NCBI GenBank assembly: GCA_023700805.1
Contig: JAMPYF010000002.1
Coordinates: 1 to 64,000 of the forward strand
Reading direction: 5' to 3'
Source of the DNA: Sulfuritalea sp.
GTDB lineage: Bacteria; Pseudomonadota; Gammaproteobacteria; Burkholderiales; Rhodocyclaceae
DNA length: 64,000 nt
Position numbers and translations under genes: made by a program. The notes under the pieces are model-generated. The model made no database searches. It was not told where the DNA came from and worked only from the letters and a program-made list of their open reading frames with translations. This document shows positions 53,994 through 63,042 of the stretch, one piece after another; position 1 is the stretch's first letter, and each line of letters opens with the position of its first letter.

Positions 53994-54959
53994 ATGTCTA
54001 CTCCTCTTCGTGCCGCCGTCATCGGCGTTGGTTATCTGGGCCGCTTCCACGCGCAAAAATACGCCGCTCTGCCTGAGGTCGAACTGGTCGGCGTGGTCGA
54101 TGCCCATGCCGAAACCGCGCAGCGCGTGGCGAAGGAACTGGGCGTCGCGGCCTTCACCGATTACCGCGAACTGCTCGGCGGCAGAAAAATCGACCTGGTC
54201 TCGGTCGCCAGCACCACCGAAACCCATCATGCCGTGGCGCGCGACTGCCTCGCCGCCGGCGTCCATGTCCTCGCGGAAAAGCCGATCACCGTCACCGTGG
54301 CGCAGGCAGACGAACTGATTGCGCTGGCCGACGCCAAAAGACTCGTGCTGCAGGTCGGCCACCTCGAGCGCTTCAATCCGGCCTGGCTCGCCGTGCGCGA
54401 CAAGATCACGCGACCGGTGTTCATCGAGGCCCACCGCATGGCGCCGTTCAAGGCGCGCGGCATCGATGTCTCGGTGGTGCTCGACCTGATGATCCACGAC
54501 CTCGACCTGATCCTGCCGCTGGTCGCCAGCCCGGTGACCGACCTGCGCGCCTCGGGCGTCTCGGTGCTGACTGACGGCATCGACATCGCCAACGCGCGCA
54601 TCGAATTCGCCAACGGCTGCGTCGCCAACCTGACCGCCAGCCGCACCTCGACCGCAAGCTTGCGCCGTCTGCGCGTATTCCAGCACCACGAATACATCTC
54701 TGTCGATTTCGGCGAGCGCCGCATCGGCATCAGCCGAAAGCGCGAGGCGCTGATTGAGGGCGAGGACCCGATCGACACCGAAACCGTCCAGCAACCGCCG
54801 GGCGACGCGCTGATGACCGAGATCCAGGCCTTCGTCGCCGCCGTGAACAACGGCAGCCCGCCGGTAGTCAGCGGCCGCGAAGGCCGCGACGCGCTGGCCA
54901 TCGCGCTGGAGATCGACCGCATGATCGCCGCGCGCCAGAATTCCCTTTGCCGAAGCTGA
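53994..54959 (+). CDS. gnnA: UDP-GlcNAc 3-dehydrogenase, Gfo/Idh/MocA family (GnnA-like)
   Basis: 321 residues. Rossmann motif VIGVGYLGRFHAQKYAAL, EKPI motif in VLAEKPITVTVAQADEL, and LDLMIHDLDLILPLV. With GnnB it converts the 3-OH of UDP-GlcNAc to an amine: GnnA makes the 3-keto form. The assignment rests on the order gnnA-gnnB-lpxA, as described for Acidithiobacillus and Leptospira. Its ATG shares two bases with a possible ATG of the divergent acyltransferase gene. Confidence 0.86.
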   Translation: MSTPLRAAVIGVGYLGRFHAQKYAALPEVELVGVVDAHAETAQRVAKELGVAAFTDYRELLGGRKIDLVSVASTTETHHAVARDCLAAGVHVLAEKPITVTVAQADELIALADAKRLVLQVGHLERFNPAWLAVRDKITRPVFIEAHRMAPFKARGIDVSVVLDLMIHDLDLILPLVASPVTDLRASGVSVLTDGIDIANARIEFANGCVANLTASRTSTASLRRLRVFQHHEYISVDFGERRIGISRKREALIEGEDPIDTETVQQPPGDALMTEIQAFVAAVNNGSPPVVSGREGRDALAIALEIDRMIAARQNSLCRS

Positions 54960-54975
54960 TGCTTTCCTGAAACCC

Positions 54976-56076
54976 ATGCCCATGAACATTCCGATGCTTG
55001 ACCTCAAGGCCGAGTACGCCTTGCTGAAGGACGAAATCGAACCCGCCGTGTGTGAAGCTCTGGCCGCCTGCCAGTACATCGGCGGCCCCAACGTCAAGGC
55101 CTTCGAGGCGGAAGCCGCCGCCTATGCCGGCGTCAGGTACGCGATCTCCTGCGCCTCCGGCACCGACGCGCTGCTGATCGCGCTGCGCGCGATCGGCCTG
55201 GGGCCCGGCGACGAAGTCATCACGACGCCCTTCACCTTCGTCGCCACCGCCTCGACCATCGTCATGTGCGGCGCCAGGCCGGTCTTCGTCGATATCGATC
55301 CGCATACTTTCAACCTCGACCTGAACCAGGTCGAAGCCGCGATCACGCCGAAAACCCGCGCCATCGTGCCGGTGCATATCTTCGGCCAGCCGGTGCAACT
55401 GGCGCCGCTCAAGGCCCTGTGCGCAAAGCACGGCCTCAAGCTGATCGAGGACGCCGCGCAGTCCTTCGGCGCCGACTATGCAGGGCGCAAGTCGGGGGCC
55501 TATGGCGACATCGGCTGCACTTCCTTCTATCCCTCGAAGAATCTCTCGGCCTTCGGCGACGGCGGCCTGATGATCACCGACGACGACCAGCTCGCGGCGG
55601 AAATGCGCGTGCTGGCCAGCCACGGCTCGCGCGTGCGCTACCACCATCATGTGCTCGGCTACAACTCGCGCCTGGACGAAATCCAGGCCGTGATCCTGCG
55701 CGTCAAGCTCAAGCGCCTCGACCATTTCAACGAGCGCCGTATCGCCATCGCCAACTCTTACAACCAGCAGCTCGCGGGCCTGATCGAGACGCCCCACGCC
55801 GACGGCCATGGCCGCCATGTCTATCACCAGTACACGATACTGTCCGACCAGCGCGACGCGATCCAGAAGGTGCTGGGCGACTCCGGCATCGCCTGCGCCG
55901 TGTATTACCCGGTGCCGCTGCATCGGCAGGAGATGTTCGCCGCGACCCACGGCGACGTGAGCTTGCCGGTGACCGAGCGTACGGCGCAGCGCTGCCTCTC
56001 GCTGCCGATCTCGCCGATGCTGAAGGACGAGCAGATCAGGCGCATCGTCGGTGCGATCCGCCAGGCCCTTGCATGA
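54976..56076 (+). CDS. gnnB: UDP-3-keto-GlcNAc aminotransferase, DegT/DnrJ/EryC1 family (GnnB-like)
   Basis: 366 residues. PLP-dependent sugar aminotransferase; the Lys that binds PLP is in SFYPSKNLSAFGDGG, and IEDAAQSFGADYAG and FVDIDPHTFNLDL are family blocks. It adds an amino group to the 3-keto sugar made by GnnA, giving UDP-GlcNAc3N, the precursor of lipid A with an amide-linked acyl chain at position 3. It is 16 bases after gnnA and overlaps lpxA by ATGA. Confidence 0.87.
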   Translation: MPMNIPMLDLKAEYALLKDEIEPAVCEALAACQYIGGPNVKAFEAEAAAYAGVRYAISCASGTDALLIALRAIGLGPGDEVITTPFTFVATASTIVMCGARPVFVDIDPHTFNLDLNQVEAAITPKTRAIVPVHIFGQPVQLAPLKALCAKHGLKLIEDAAQSFGADYAGRKSGAYGDIGCTSFYPSKNLSAFGDGGLMITDDDQLAAEMRVLASHGSRVRYHHHVLGYNSRLDEIQAVILRVKLKRLDHFNERRIAIANSYNQQLAGLIETPHADGHGRHVYHQYTILSDQRDAIQKVLGDSGIACAVYYPVPLHRQEMFAATHGDVSLPVTERTAQRCLSLPISPMLKDEQIRRIVGAIRQALA

Positions 56077-56846
56077 GCATTCACGCCAGCGCGGTCATCG
56101 CCCCGGACGCCAGGCTCGGCGCCGGCGTGCGCATCGGCCCCTACGCCGTGATCGAGGAAGACGTGGTGCTCGGCGACGCCTGCGAAATCGCCGCGCATGC
56201 CGTGATCAAACGCCACACGCGCATCGGCGCGCGCAGCCGCATCGCCGAGCACGCCGTGATCGGCGGCGATCCGCAGGACTTCAAGTTCAAGGCGGACTGC
56301 GTTTCCTACACCGAGATCGGCGAGGACAACTGGCTGCGCGAGGGCGTCACGGTGCACCGCGGCTCGCGCGACGGCAGCGTCACGCGCCTCGGCAACGGCT
56401 GTTTCCTGATGGCCTACAGCCATGTCGCGCACGACTGCGTGGTCGGCAACAACGTGGTGATGGCCAATACCGCCGGCATCGCCGGCGAAGTCGTGGTGCA
56501 TGACCGCGCCTTCATCTCGGCCGCCGTCACGGTGCACCAGTTCTGCCGCATCGGCAGGAACGCGATGATCGGGCTCTCGGCCAAGGTGGTGCAGGACGCG
56601 CTGCCCTTCTGCATCACCGACGGCAACCCGGGCCGCGCCCGCGGCCTCAACCTGGTCGGCCTCAAGCGCAACGGTTTCGGCAAGGACGAGATAGCCGCAC
56701 TGAAGCTGGCCTACCGCATGCTGTATGCGCGCGTGCCGCTGGAACAGGCGCTGGCCCAAATGCGCAGCATGGGCAGCGCCGCCGTGGCCGAAGTCGCCGA
56801 CTTCATCGCCGGCTCCAGGCGCGGCTTCGCCCACCCGACGCGCTAA
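56073..56846 (+). CDS. lpxA: Acyl-ACP--UDP-sugar O/N-acyltransferase LpxA
   Basis: 257 residues, left-handed beta-helix of hexapeptide repeats followed by a helical C-terminus. Catalytic His120 (His125 of E. coli) in HVAHDC. In the substrate-length ruler region, VHQFCRIGRNAMIGLSA, the residue aligned to E. coli Gly173 is Leu168; bulky residues there favour shorter 3-hydroxyacyl chains. Given gnnA-gnnB upstream it probably acylates the 3-amino group of UDP-GlcNAc3N. First step of lipid A synthesis. Confidence 0.94.
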   Translation: MSIHASAVIAPDARLGAGVRIGPYAVIEEDVVLGDACEIAAHAVIKRHTRIGARSRIAEHAVIGGDPQDFKFKADCVSYTEIGEDNWLREGVTVHRGSRDGSVTRLGNGCFLMAYSHVAHDCVVGNNVVMANTAGIAGEVVVHDRAFISAAVTVHQFCRIGRNAMIGLSAKVVQDALPFCITDGNPGRARGLNLVGLKRNGFGKDEIAALKLAYRMLYARVPLEQALAQMRSMGSAAVAEVADFIAGSRRGFAHPTR

Positions 56847-57099
56847 GCAGCCAGGGCGTCGCGGCAGGGAATAGCCCATCGCGGCGCAAGGTCATCGAAT
56901 TCGTCCGGATTGACGCCCACCGCGGTCCGGACCTACAATGCGCGCTGTTCCGCCGAGTTAAAAAGACAACTTGCGAGGCGGAGAAGACCCCCGGGGAAAT
57001 GCGGCGGTCGGAAAACAAATATCGCTAAAGCGTCGCCTGCTCTCGCCCCATAGCTGGCCTCGCCAATTGTGGGGCGTTTCAGTTTCTGGAGCAGGACAC
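56847..57099. promoter_or_regulatory. metK leader region with stem-loop
   Basis: 253 bases before metK. A stem CGCCCCA/TGGGGCG at 57044-57050 and 57070-57076 with a 19-base loop sits just before the ribosome-binding region (CTGGAGCAGG). A frame through this region joins metK but has no homology before MANEYFF. I could not match it to a known SAM or SAH riboswitch by eye. Confidence 0.45.
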
Positions 57100-58266
<1,167 letters not shown>

Positions 58267-58368
58267 GGCCGGTTCGCGTAGCGCACTTTGCCGGTACTTC
58301 GTCGCAGGCTAACCTGCCGCTTTTGGCAGTTTAAGGCCCGCAGGGCCGGCCGCAGACAAAGACCAATC

Positions 58369-58401
58369 GCTGCGGCGCTGCGCGACGACGCCGGACTCTA
58401 A
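58369..58401. repeat. Echo of the metK 3' end
   Basis: 33 bases that match 58234-58266 (the last ten codons and stop of metK) with three differences. It encodes [14 protein letters not shown] in one frame but is not attached to any gene. Confidence 0.75.
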
Positions 58402-58421
58402 GCCCATTCAACACAAAGGGA

Positions 58422-58449
58422 AATGGCCCGTTCGCGGGCCATTTTTTTT
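58422..58449 (+). terminator. Rho-independent terminator after metK
   Basis: Perfect nine-base stem AATGGCCCG/CGGGCCATT with a TTCG loop, followed by a run of T. A textbook terminator, placed after the metK tail echo. Confidence 0.9.
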
Positions 58450-58510
58450 GCCGTCGGCAAACCTATGGCTGCGTCCGTGGTCAATAATCCGGAAGACTCT
58501 GGAGAACAAC

Positions 58511-58894
58511 ATGCATGATCTGGCAAAGAATGTCCTGGGCGGCGTCCTGCAGCCCTGCAGCACCGACCCGATGACCGGGTTCTTCCGTACTGGAGACTGT
58601 CAGGTGACCGAGGAGGACATCGGCAACCACGGCGTCTGCATCGTCGCCACGGAGGAATTCCTGGCCTTCTCGCGCGCACGCGGCAACGACTTGTCGACGC
58701 CGCATCCCGAATTCGATTTTCCCGGCGTCAAGCCGGGCGAGCGCTGGTGCCTGTGTTCGGCGCGCTGGCAGGAAGCCCTGGAGGCCGGCAAGGCGCCGCT
58801 GGTGGTGCTCGAATCCACATCGGCCGCGGCGCTCGAAGTCGTGCGCCTGGCCGATCTCAAGCGCTACGCGGCCAAGCTCGACCCGGCGAAATGA
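58511..58894 (+). CDS. DUF2237 family protein
   Basis: 127 residues from MHDLAKNVLGG. DUF2237 features are visible: NVLGGVLQPCSTDPMTGFFRTG, an HGVCIVATEEFLAFSRARGNDL block and GERWCLCSARWQEAL with conserved cysteines. Function unknown. It precedes the glutathione peroxidase gene, with the 110-bp repeat copy 2 between them. Confidence 0.88.
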   Translation: MHDLAKNVLGGVLQPCSTDPMTGFFRTGDCQVTEEDIGNHGVCIVATEEFLAFSRARGNDLSTPHPEFDFPGVKPGERWCLCSARWQEALEAGKAPLVVLESTSAAALEVVRLADLKRYAAKLDPAK

Positions 58895-59003
58895 GCGCGC
58901 CGCACGGCCGCCCGAAGGGGCGCCAGCCACGACTCGGAGCCGCGCAGCGGCGAACCGCCATCACCCCTTGCCTTGGGCAGGGGGAAGGGGGGAGGGTTGT
59001 CCA
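58895..59003. repeat. Intercistronic repeat family 1, copy 2
   Basis: 109 bp that fill the gap from the DUF2237 stop to the GTG of the peroxidase gene. Matches copy 1 (15123-15232, reverse complement). The hairpin is preserved as CCCCTTGCC/GGCAGGGG with a TTG loop, sequence changed relative to copy 1. The GGGGGGAGGG at its end acts as ribosome-binding site. Confidence 0.85.
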
Positions 59004-59483
59004 GTGAGCGCGCTGTATCAACTGTCGGCGAAGCGCCTCGACGGCGGCAAGCAGTCGATGAAGGATTACAGGGGCAAGGTGCTGCTGATCGTCAACGTCG
59101 CCAGCGAATGCGGCTTCACGCCGCAGTACGCGGGGCTCGAAGAACTGTGGCGTAGCTATGGCAAACGCGGCTTGGTGGTGCTGGGTTTTCCCTGCAACCA
59201 GTTCGGCGGGCAGGAACCCGGCGACGCGGCGGCCATCGGCGAATTCTGCAGCCTCAACTACGAAGTGAGCTTTCCGATGTTCGCCAAGGTCGACGTCAAC
59301 GGCGACGGCACACACCCGATATTTGCCTTCCTCAAGGCCGCCGCGCCCGGCGTGCTCGGCACCGAAGGCATCAAGTGGAATTTCACCAAGTTCCTGGTCG
59401 ACCGCGAGGGCCGGGTGGTCGCGCGCTATGCCTCGGCGCACAAGCCCGAGGACATCGCGGCCGACATCGAACGCCTGCTTTAG
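59004..59483 (+). CDS. Glutathione peroxidase family protein
   Basis: 159 residues from GTG. Peroxidatic Cys in NVASECGFTPQYAGL (Cys in place of selenocysteine), GFPCNQFGGQEPG with a second Cys and the Gln of the active site, and KWNFTKFLVDREG with the Trp and Asn. Reduces peroxides with glutathione or thioredoxin. Start is set by the repeat's G-rich sequence; an upstream ATG would begin inside the repeat. Confidence 0.92.
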   Translation: MSALYQLSAKRLDGGKQSMKDYRGKVLLIVNVASECGFTPQYAGLEELWRSYGKRGLVVLGFPCNQFGGQEPGDAAAIGEFCSLNYEVSFPMFAKVDVNGDGTHPIFAFLKAAAPGVLGTEGIKWNFTKFLVDREGRVVARYASAHKPEDIAADIERLL

Positions 59484-59504
59484 GCCGGCGCCGGCGTCCG
59501 AGCC

Positions 59505-59702
59505 TCAGGCAGCCCGCGGCTGCCGGCGTCGCGGCTTGGCGCCGGCGCTTTCCTCATCCGTTGCCGCTTCGTCGTCGCTGTCGCTGAAGCGCACGATATG
59601 CACGCCGGCCGGCAGATCGGTCTTGCGCCGCGAAAGCTCTTTCAGCCAGTTGTTTCCGGGTGGGGCGAGAACGTCCATAAGACTCATGGCGCGCTGGGTC
59701 AT
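59505..59702 (-). CDS. Small hypothetical protein
   Basis: 65 residues beginning MTQRAMSLMDVLAPPGNNW with AGGAG at proper spacing upstream. The middle (PAGVHIVRFSDSDDEAATDEE) is acidic and the end (KPRRRQPRAA) basic. I do not recognise it. It may belong to a leftward transcript started near 59975, together with a 19-codon ORF at 59845-59904. Confidence 0.5.
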   Translation of the reverse strand: MTQRAMSLMDVLAPPGNNWLKELSRRKTDLPAGVHIVRFSDSDDEAATDEESAGAKPRRRQPRAA

Positions 59703-59844
59703 TTGCGGCTCCTGGGTTGCAGGGTTTCTATGGCTGGAGTTTCGATGTCCAGGGTCACGTCCTCGTTAACGGGCGAAGGCCCCTGAACAAGGAGCCTTCG
59801 GGCGACTGGAAGGAGGAAAACCAGCCGCCGGGAAACTGTGGGCG

Positions 59845-59904
59845 CTAGCGGTCGAGGTAGCGGCGGGAATCAGCGAGAAACTTCAGGATTGCGTCTGACT
59901 TCAT
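59845..59904 (-). CDS. Possible 19-residue peptide ORF
   Basis: Reads MKSDAILKFLADSRRYLDR then stop, with CGGAG seven bases before the ATG. Amphipathic helix by pattern. It is the first ORF after the IclR-type palindrome at 59975 on the minus strand. It could be a leader peptide, a small protein or chance. Confidence 0.3.
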   Translation of the reverse strand: MKSDAILKFLADSRRYLDR

Positions 59905-60054
59905 GTTCGGCTCCGTTGGAATGATTGCCATGCCTCGGTAGATGGGGGCGGCGGCGATCGGTTCAACGCTCAATTGAAACAAGTTGTTTCACGGCCCGGC
60001 CGCTGCGGTTATTCAATTGATTGTTATGGCAATATTTATCGCCGTGGCTCCGGC
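59905..60054. other. AT-richer promoter-like region
   Basis: 150 bases between the 19-codon ORF and the YchJ-type gene stop. Contains the palindrome at 59975 and AT-rich stretches up to 60040. Presumed promoter for the leftward small ORFs; no other feature seen. Confidence 0.45.
59975..59991. promoter_or_regulatory. IclR-type operator candidate near small ORFs
   Basis: Perfect inverted repeat TGAAACA-AGT-TGTTTCA, same arms as the sites near the sulfonate genes. It is 70 bases before the 19-codon minus-strand ORF. No sulfonate gene is near it. Confidence 0.65.
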
Positions 60055-60441
60055 TCAATCCGTCGCGGCGTCGATGTAATACCAGCGCCCGGCCTCGCGC
60101 ACGAAGCGGCTCAACTCATGCAGGCGCTGGGCGCGTCCGCCGACGCGGTAGCGGGCGACGAACTCGACGGTCGCCGTGTCGGCTGCTTCGGTCCGCGCCC
60201 TGACCTCCAGTCCCAGCCATTTCGGCTGCGGCCCGAGTCCGAGATCCAGCGCCGCCGGACGTGTCGAGGCATGCCAGGTCGCCAGCAGGTAATCCTCCAG
60301 CCCCAGTACATAGGCGCTGTAGCGCGAACGCATCAGCGATTCGGCGTCGGCGGCCGGGATGCCCGCGTGATGGCGGCCGCAGCAGGCGGCATAGGACAGA
60401 GGACGGCCGCAGGGGCAGGGCTCGGGCGCTGGGGGTTTCAT
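60055..60441 (-). CDS. YchJ family (UPF0225) SEC-C motif protein
   Basis: 128 residues from MKPPAPEP; an ATG four codons upstream is possible. N-terminal SEC-C motif [17 protein letters not shown] binds zinc; the remainder is an NTF2-like fold with [23 protein letters not shown] and a GRWYYIDA end. Role unknown. Divergent from the sirtuin gene; their 5' ends nearly touch. Confidence 0.88.
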   Translation of the reverse strand: MKPPAPEPCPCGRPLSYAACCGRHHAGIPAADAESLMRSRYSAYVLGLEDYLLATWHASTRPAALDLGLGPQPKWLGLEVRARTEAADTATVEFVARYRVGGRAQRLHELSRFVREAGRWYYIDAATD

Positions 60442-60473
60442 GGGGTGGCACAATGCAGGCGAAGATGCCGCCC

Positions 60474-61304
60474 ATGATAGCCACTCTGCACGTCAGCCTG
60501 ATCGACCGCCTGCGCCGGGCGCAACACCTGGCGGTGTTCACCGGCGCCGGCATGTCGGCGGAAAGCGGCATCCCGACCTTCCGCGACCGGCTCACCGGCC
60601 TCTGGGCGCACACCGATCCGACCGAAGTCGCGACGCCGCAGGCCTTCCGCCGCGATCCGCAACGCGTCTGGGACTGGCATGTGCATCTGGCCTCGACCGT
60701 CGGCGCGGCGCAGCCGAATGCCGGGCACAAGGCAATAGCCGCGCTCGCCGGCAAGCTGCCGCGGGTCAGCGTCGTCACGCAGAACATCGACAGCCTGCAC
60801 CAGGCGGCCGGCAGCCGCGACGTGATCGAATTGCACGGCAACCTGTTCCGCCTGAAGCCCTTCATCGACGAGGACGCCGCGTTTGCCGCGGCCGAGCCGC
60901 CGGTGATCTGCCGTGTCTGCGACGGCTACGCGGCGTGGCGCGACTGCGACCCCTGGGCCAGCCGCGAGGATTTCGCCCGGCTGCGCCTGGCGGCCGGTCC
61001 GGTGCCCTGCTGCCCCTGCTGCGGCGCGCGCCTGCGGCCCGACGTGGTCTGGTTCAACGAAATGCTCGATCCGCAGGTGCTCGATGCCGCGATGACTGCC
61101 GTCGATGCCTGCGACGCCATGCTCTGCATCGGCAGCTCGCTCGAAGTGGAGCCGGCCGCCAGCCTGCCCTGGCGCGCCCTGCGCCGCGGCGCGACGGTGA
61201 TCGAGATCAACCCCCAGTCGACCACCCTGACGCCGCATGTGACGGCCTTGCCCGGCACCGCGGCGCAGGTCCTGCCGCAACTGCTGGCGACGGTCTGGAA
61301 CTAG
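60474..61304 (+). CDS. NAD-dependent protein deacylase, Sir2 family
   Basis: 276 residues. NAD-binding [30 protein letters not shown], catalytic His in IELHGNLFR, and a zinc-site CRVC…[20 protein letters not shown]. Removes acetyl or other acyl groups from lysine with NAD. ATGs at 60453 and 60465 are alternative starts. The final TAG is shared with the opposite-strand stop of the next gene. Confidence 0.92.
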   Translation: MIATLHVSLIDRLRRAQHLAVFTGAGMSAESGIPTFRDRLTGLWAHTDPTEVATPQAFRRDPQRVWDWHVHLASTVGAAQPNAGHKAIAALAGKLPRVSVVTQNIDSLHQAAGSRDVIELHGNLFRLKPFIDEDAAFAAAEPPVICRVCDGYAAWRDCDPWASREDFARLRLAAGPVPCCPCCGARLRPDVVWFNEMLDPQVLDAAMTAVDACDAMLCIGSSLEVEPAASLPWRALRRGATVIEINPQSTTLTPHVTALPGTAAQVLPQLLATVWN

Positions 61305-61543
61305 CTGTCCTGGCGCGGGCCCGGCTCGGGCGGCAGCGCGCATTTCCGGCAGTCGCGGCCGAAGGGCGAGATGTAGCGCCACCAGATCCAGACCAGCAGC
61401 GGCAAGGCGGCGATCAGCGCGATGTCGCCCCAGCCCGGCTGCGCCAGTTCGCCCTGCCACCAGGCCACGGCGGCACGGATGGCTTCGATCAGCAGCACCA
61501 TGTAGGTGAAGCCGGCGCCCAGCAGCGCGATGCGTTTCATCAC
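61301..61543 (-). CDS. Small membrane protein
   Basis: 80 residues with two hydrophobic segments (about 5-28 and 40-58) and a C-terminal CRKC motif followed by a Pro-rich tail. Function unknown. Its start overlaps the stop of dacB by four bases, so it is probably co-translated with that gene. Confidence 0.65.
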   Translation of the reverse strand: MMKRIALLGAGFTYMVLLIEAIRAAVAWWQGELAQPGWGDIALIAALPLLVWIWWRYISPFGRDCRKCALPPEPGPRQDS

Positions 61544-62958
61544 GTTCCGCCGCTTTCATACACCCATTGCAGCAGCGCGTCCTGCGCGGCCTGGGCGCCG
61601 CCGGCGTTGGCGTGATTGACGAAGAAGACCACGATCCAGCGCCGCCCGGTCCTGTCCAGCACGTAGCCGGCGAGGCTGCGCACGCCCTCCAGCGAACCGG
61701 TCTTGATGTGCGCCTGGCCGGCCACGCCGTTTTGCTTGAGGCGTTTTTTCATCGTGCCGTCGGTTGCGGTGACCGGCAGCGAGGCCATCAGCTCGGGCAT
61801 CACCGAGCTGCGCCAGGCCGCCTGCAGCACGCGGCCGAGGCCCTCGGCCGAAATCCGCTCGGAGCGCGACAGGCCGGCGCCGTTTTCCAGCACCAGCTCG
61901 GGCAGCGCCAGGCCGCGCGCATCGAGCCAGGCGCGCAGCGCGACTTCGGCATCGGCGGCGCCGGCCGGGCGGCGCCCGGCCTCCATGCCCAGGGTCAGGA
62001 ACAGCTGGCGCGCCATGACGTTGTTGGAAAACTTGTTGATGTCGCGCACCACTTCGCCAAGAGTTGCCGATGGCAGCACGCCGACCGCGCGCGCCTCGGG
62101 CGGCACCGGGCCCTCGCGCACGCCGCCGGCCAGGCTGCCGCCGAGTTCGGCCCACAACTGCTGGAACACGCCGAGCACGAATTGCGGATGTTCCTGGACG
62201 GCGATGCTCCAGCGCTGCTCGCCGCATATTTGCGGATAGACGCCGGTCAGCACCAGCCGCGTGTGCTGGCCATGGCTGAAGACATCCGCACGCAGGCGTT
62301 CGCGCCACTCGCCGCAGCCGTTGCCGTTGCCCAGCACGAGCTTGTTGACCAGGTGGAGATTGGCCGGCATCGGCTCCATGGCTATCGTCAGGGTTTTCTG
62401 CGCCGGATCGGGAATCAGTTGCAGCCTGACCGACTTGAAGTTCAGCAGCAGGGCGTCGGGCGCGACGTTGTAGGGCCGCAGCGGCTGCGCATCGAAGCGG
62501 GCAGGGTCGGTCGGGTCGATGGCGAAGGCGCTGCGATCGAGCACCAGATCGCCGCGAATCTCGCGGATGCCGCGCGCGCGGATCTGGCGCAACAGCCGCC
62601 CGAACTGGTCGTAGGTGAGTTTCGGGTCGCCGCCGCCCTTCAGGTGCAGGTCGCCATTCAGCACTTCCCCGCTCTGCATGCCGTTGGCAAAGGCCTCGGT
62701 CTTCCAGGCATAGGCCGGCCCCAGCAGGTCGAGCGCGGCAAAGGTGGTGAGCAGCTTCATGGTCGACGCCGGATTCAGGCTGGCACGGGCATTCACCGCC
62801 AGGCGCGGCCGGACGGCGTCCACTTCCCTGACCCAAGCCGCGGTTGCCGCCACGGGTATGCCGGCGCCGCCGAGCGCCTGCGCCACCGGGGCGGGCAGGT
62901 CGCCGGCGGCGGCATGCAGGGTCCACCAACAGGCCAGGCAGAAAAATACTTTGAGCAT
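61540..62958 (-). CDS. dacB: D-alanyl-D-alanine carboxypeptidase/endopeptidase (PBP4, DacB)
   Basis: 472 residues with a signal peptide (about 1-19). Penicillin-binding motifs of the S13 family: Ser65-Thr-Met-Lys68 (PASTMKLLT), SNN in FSNNVMARQLF, and KTG in HIKTGSLEGVRS. Trims or cleaves peptidoglycan cross-links in the periplasm. Divergent from the acetoacetyl-CoA synthetase gene. Confidence 0.93.
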   Translation of the reverse strand: MLKVFFCLACWWTLHAAAGDLPAPVAQALGGAGIPVAATAAWVREVDAVRPRLAVNARASLNPASTMKLLTTFAALDLLGPAYAWKTEAFANGMQSGEVLNGDLHLKGGGDPKLTYDQFGRLLRQIRARGIREIRGDLVLDRSAFAIDPTDPARFDAQPLRPYNVAPDALLLNFKSVRLQLIPDPAQKTLTIAMEPMPANLHLVNKLVLGNGNGCGEWRERLRADVFSHGQHTRLVLTGVYPQICGEQRWSIAVQEHPQFVLGVFQQLWAELGGSLAGGVREGPVPPEARAVGVLPSATLGEVVRDINKFSNNVMARQLFLTLGMEAGRRPAGAADAEVALRAWLDARGLALPELVLENGAGLSRSERISAEGLGRVLQAAWRSSVMPELMASLPVTATDGTMKKRLKQNGVAGQAHIKTGSLEGVRSLAGYVLDRTGRRWIVVFFVNHANAGGAQAAQDALLQWVYESGGT

Positions 62959-63042
62959 GAGCCTATCTTATCGCCTGGATGCCGTCCCCGGCTGTCGCCG
63001 GGGACATATAGAATCAGTCGAAAGACGAGGGGGGAAACAGCC

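Noticed and set aside
56941..57099. Known SAM or SAH riboswitch before metK
   Set aside because: I looked for the conserved cores of these classes and could not find them. Only a stem-loop is supported.
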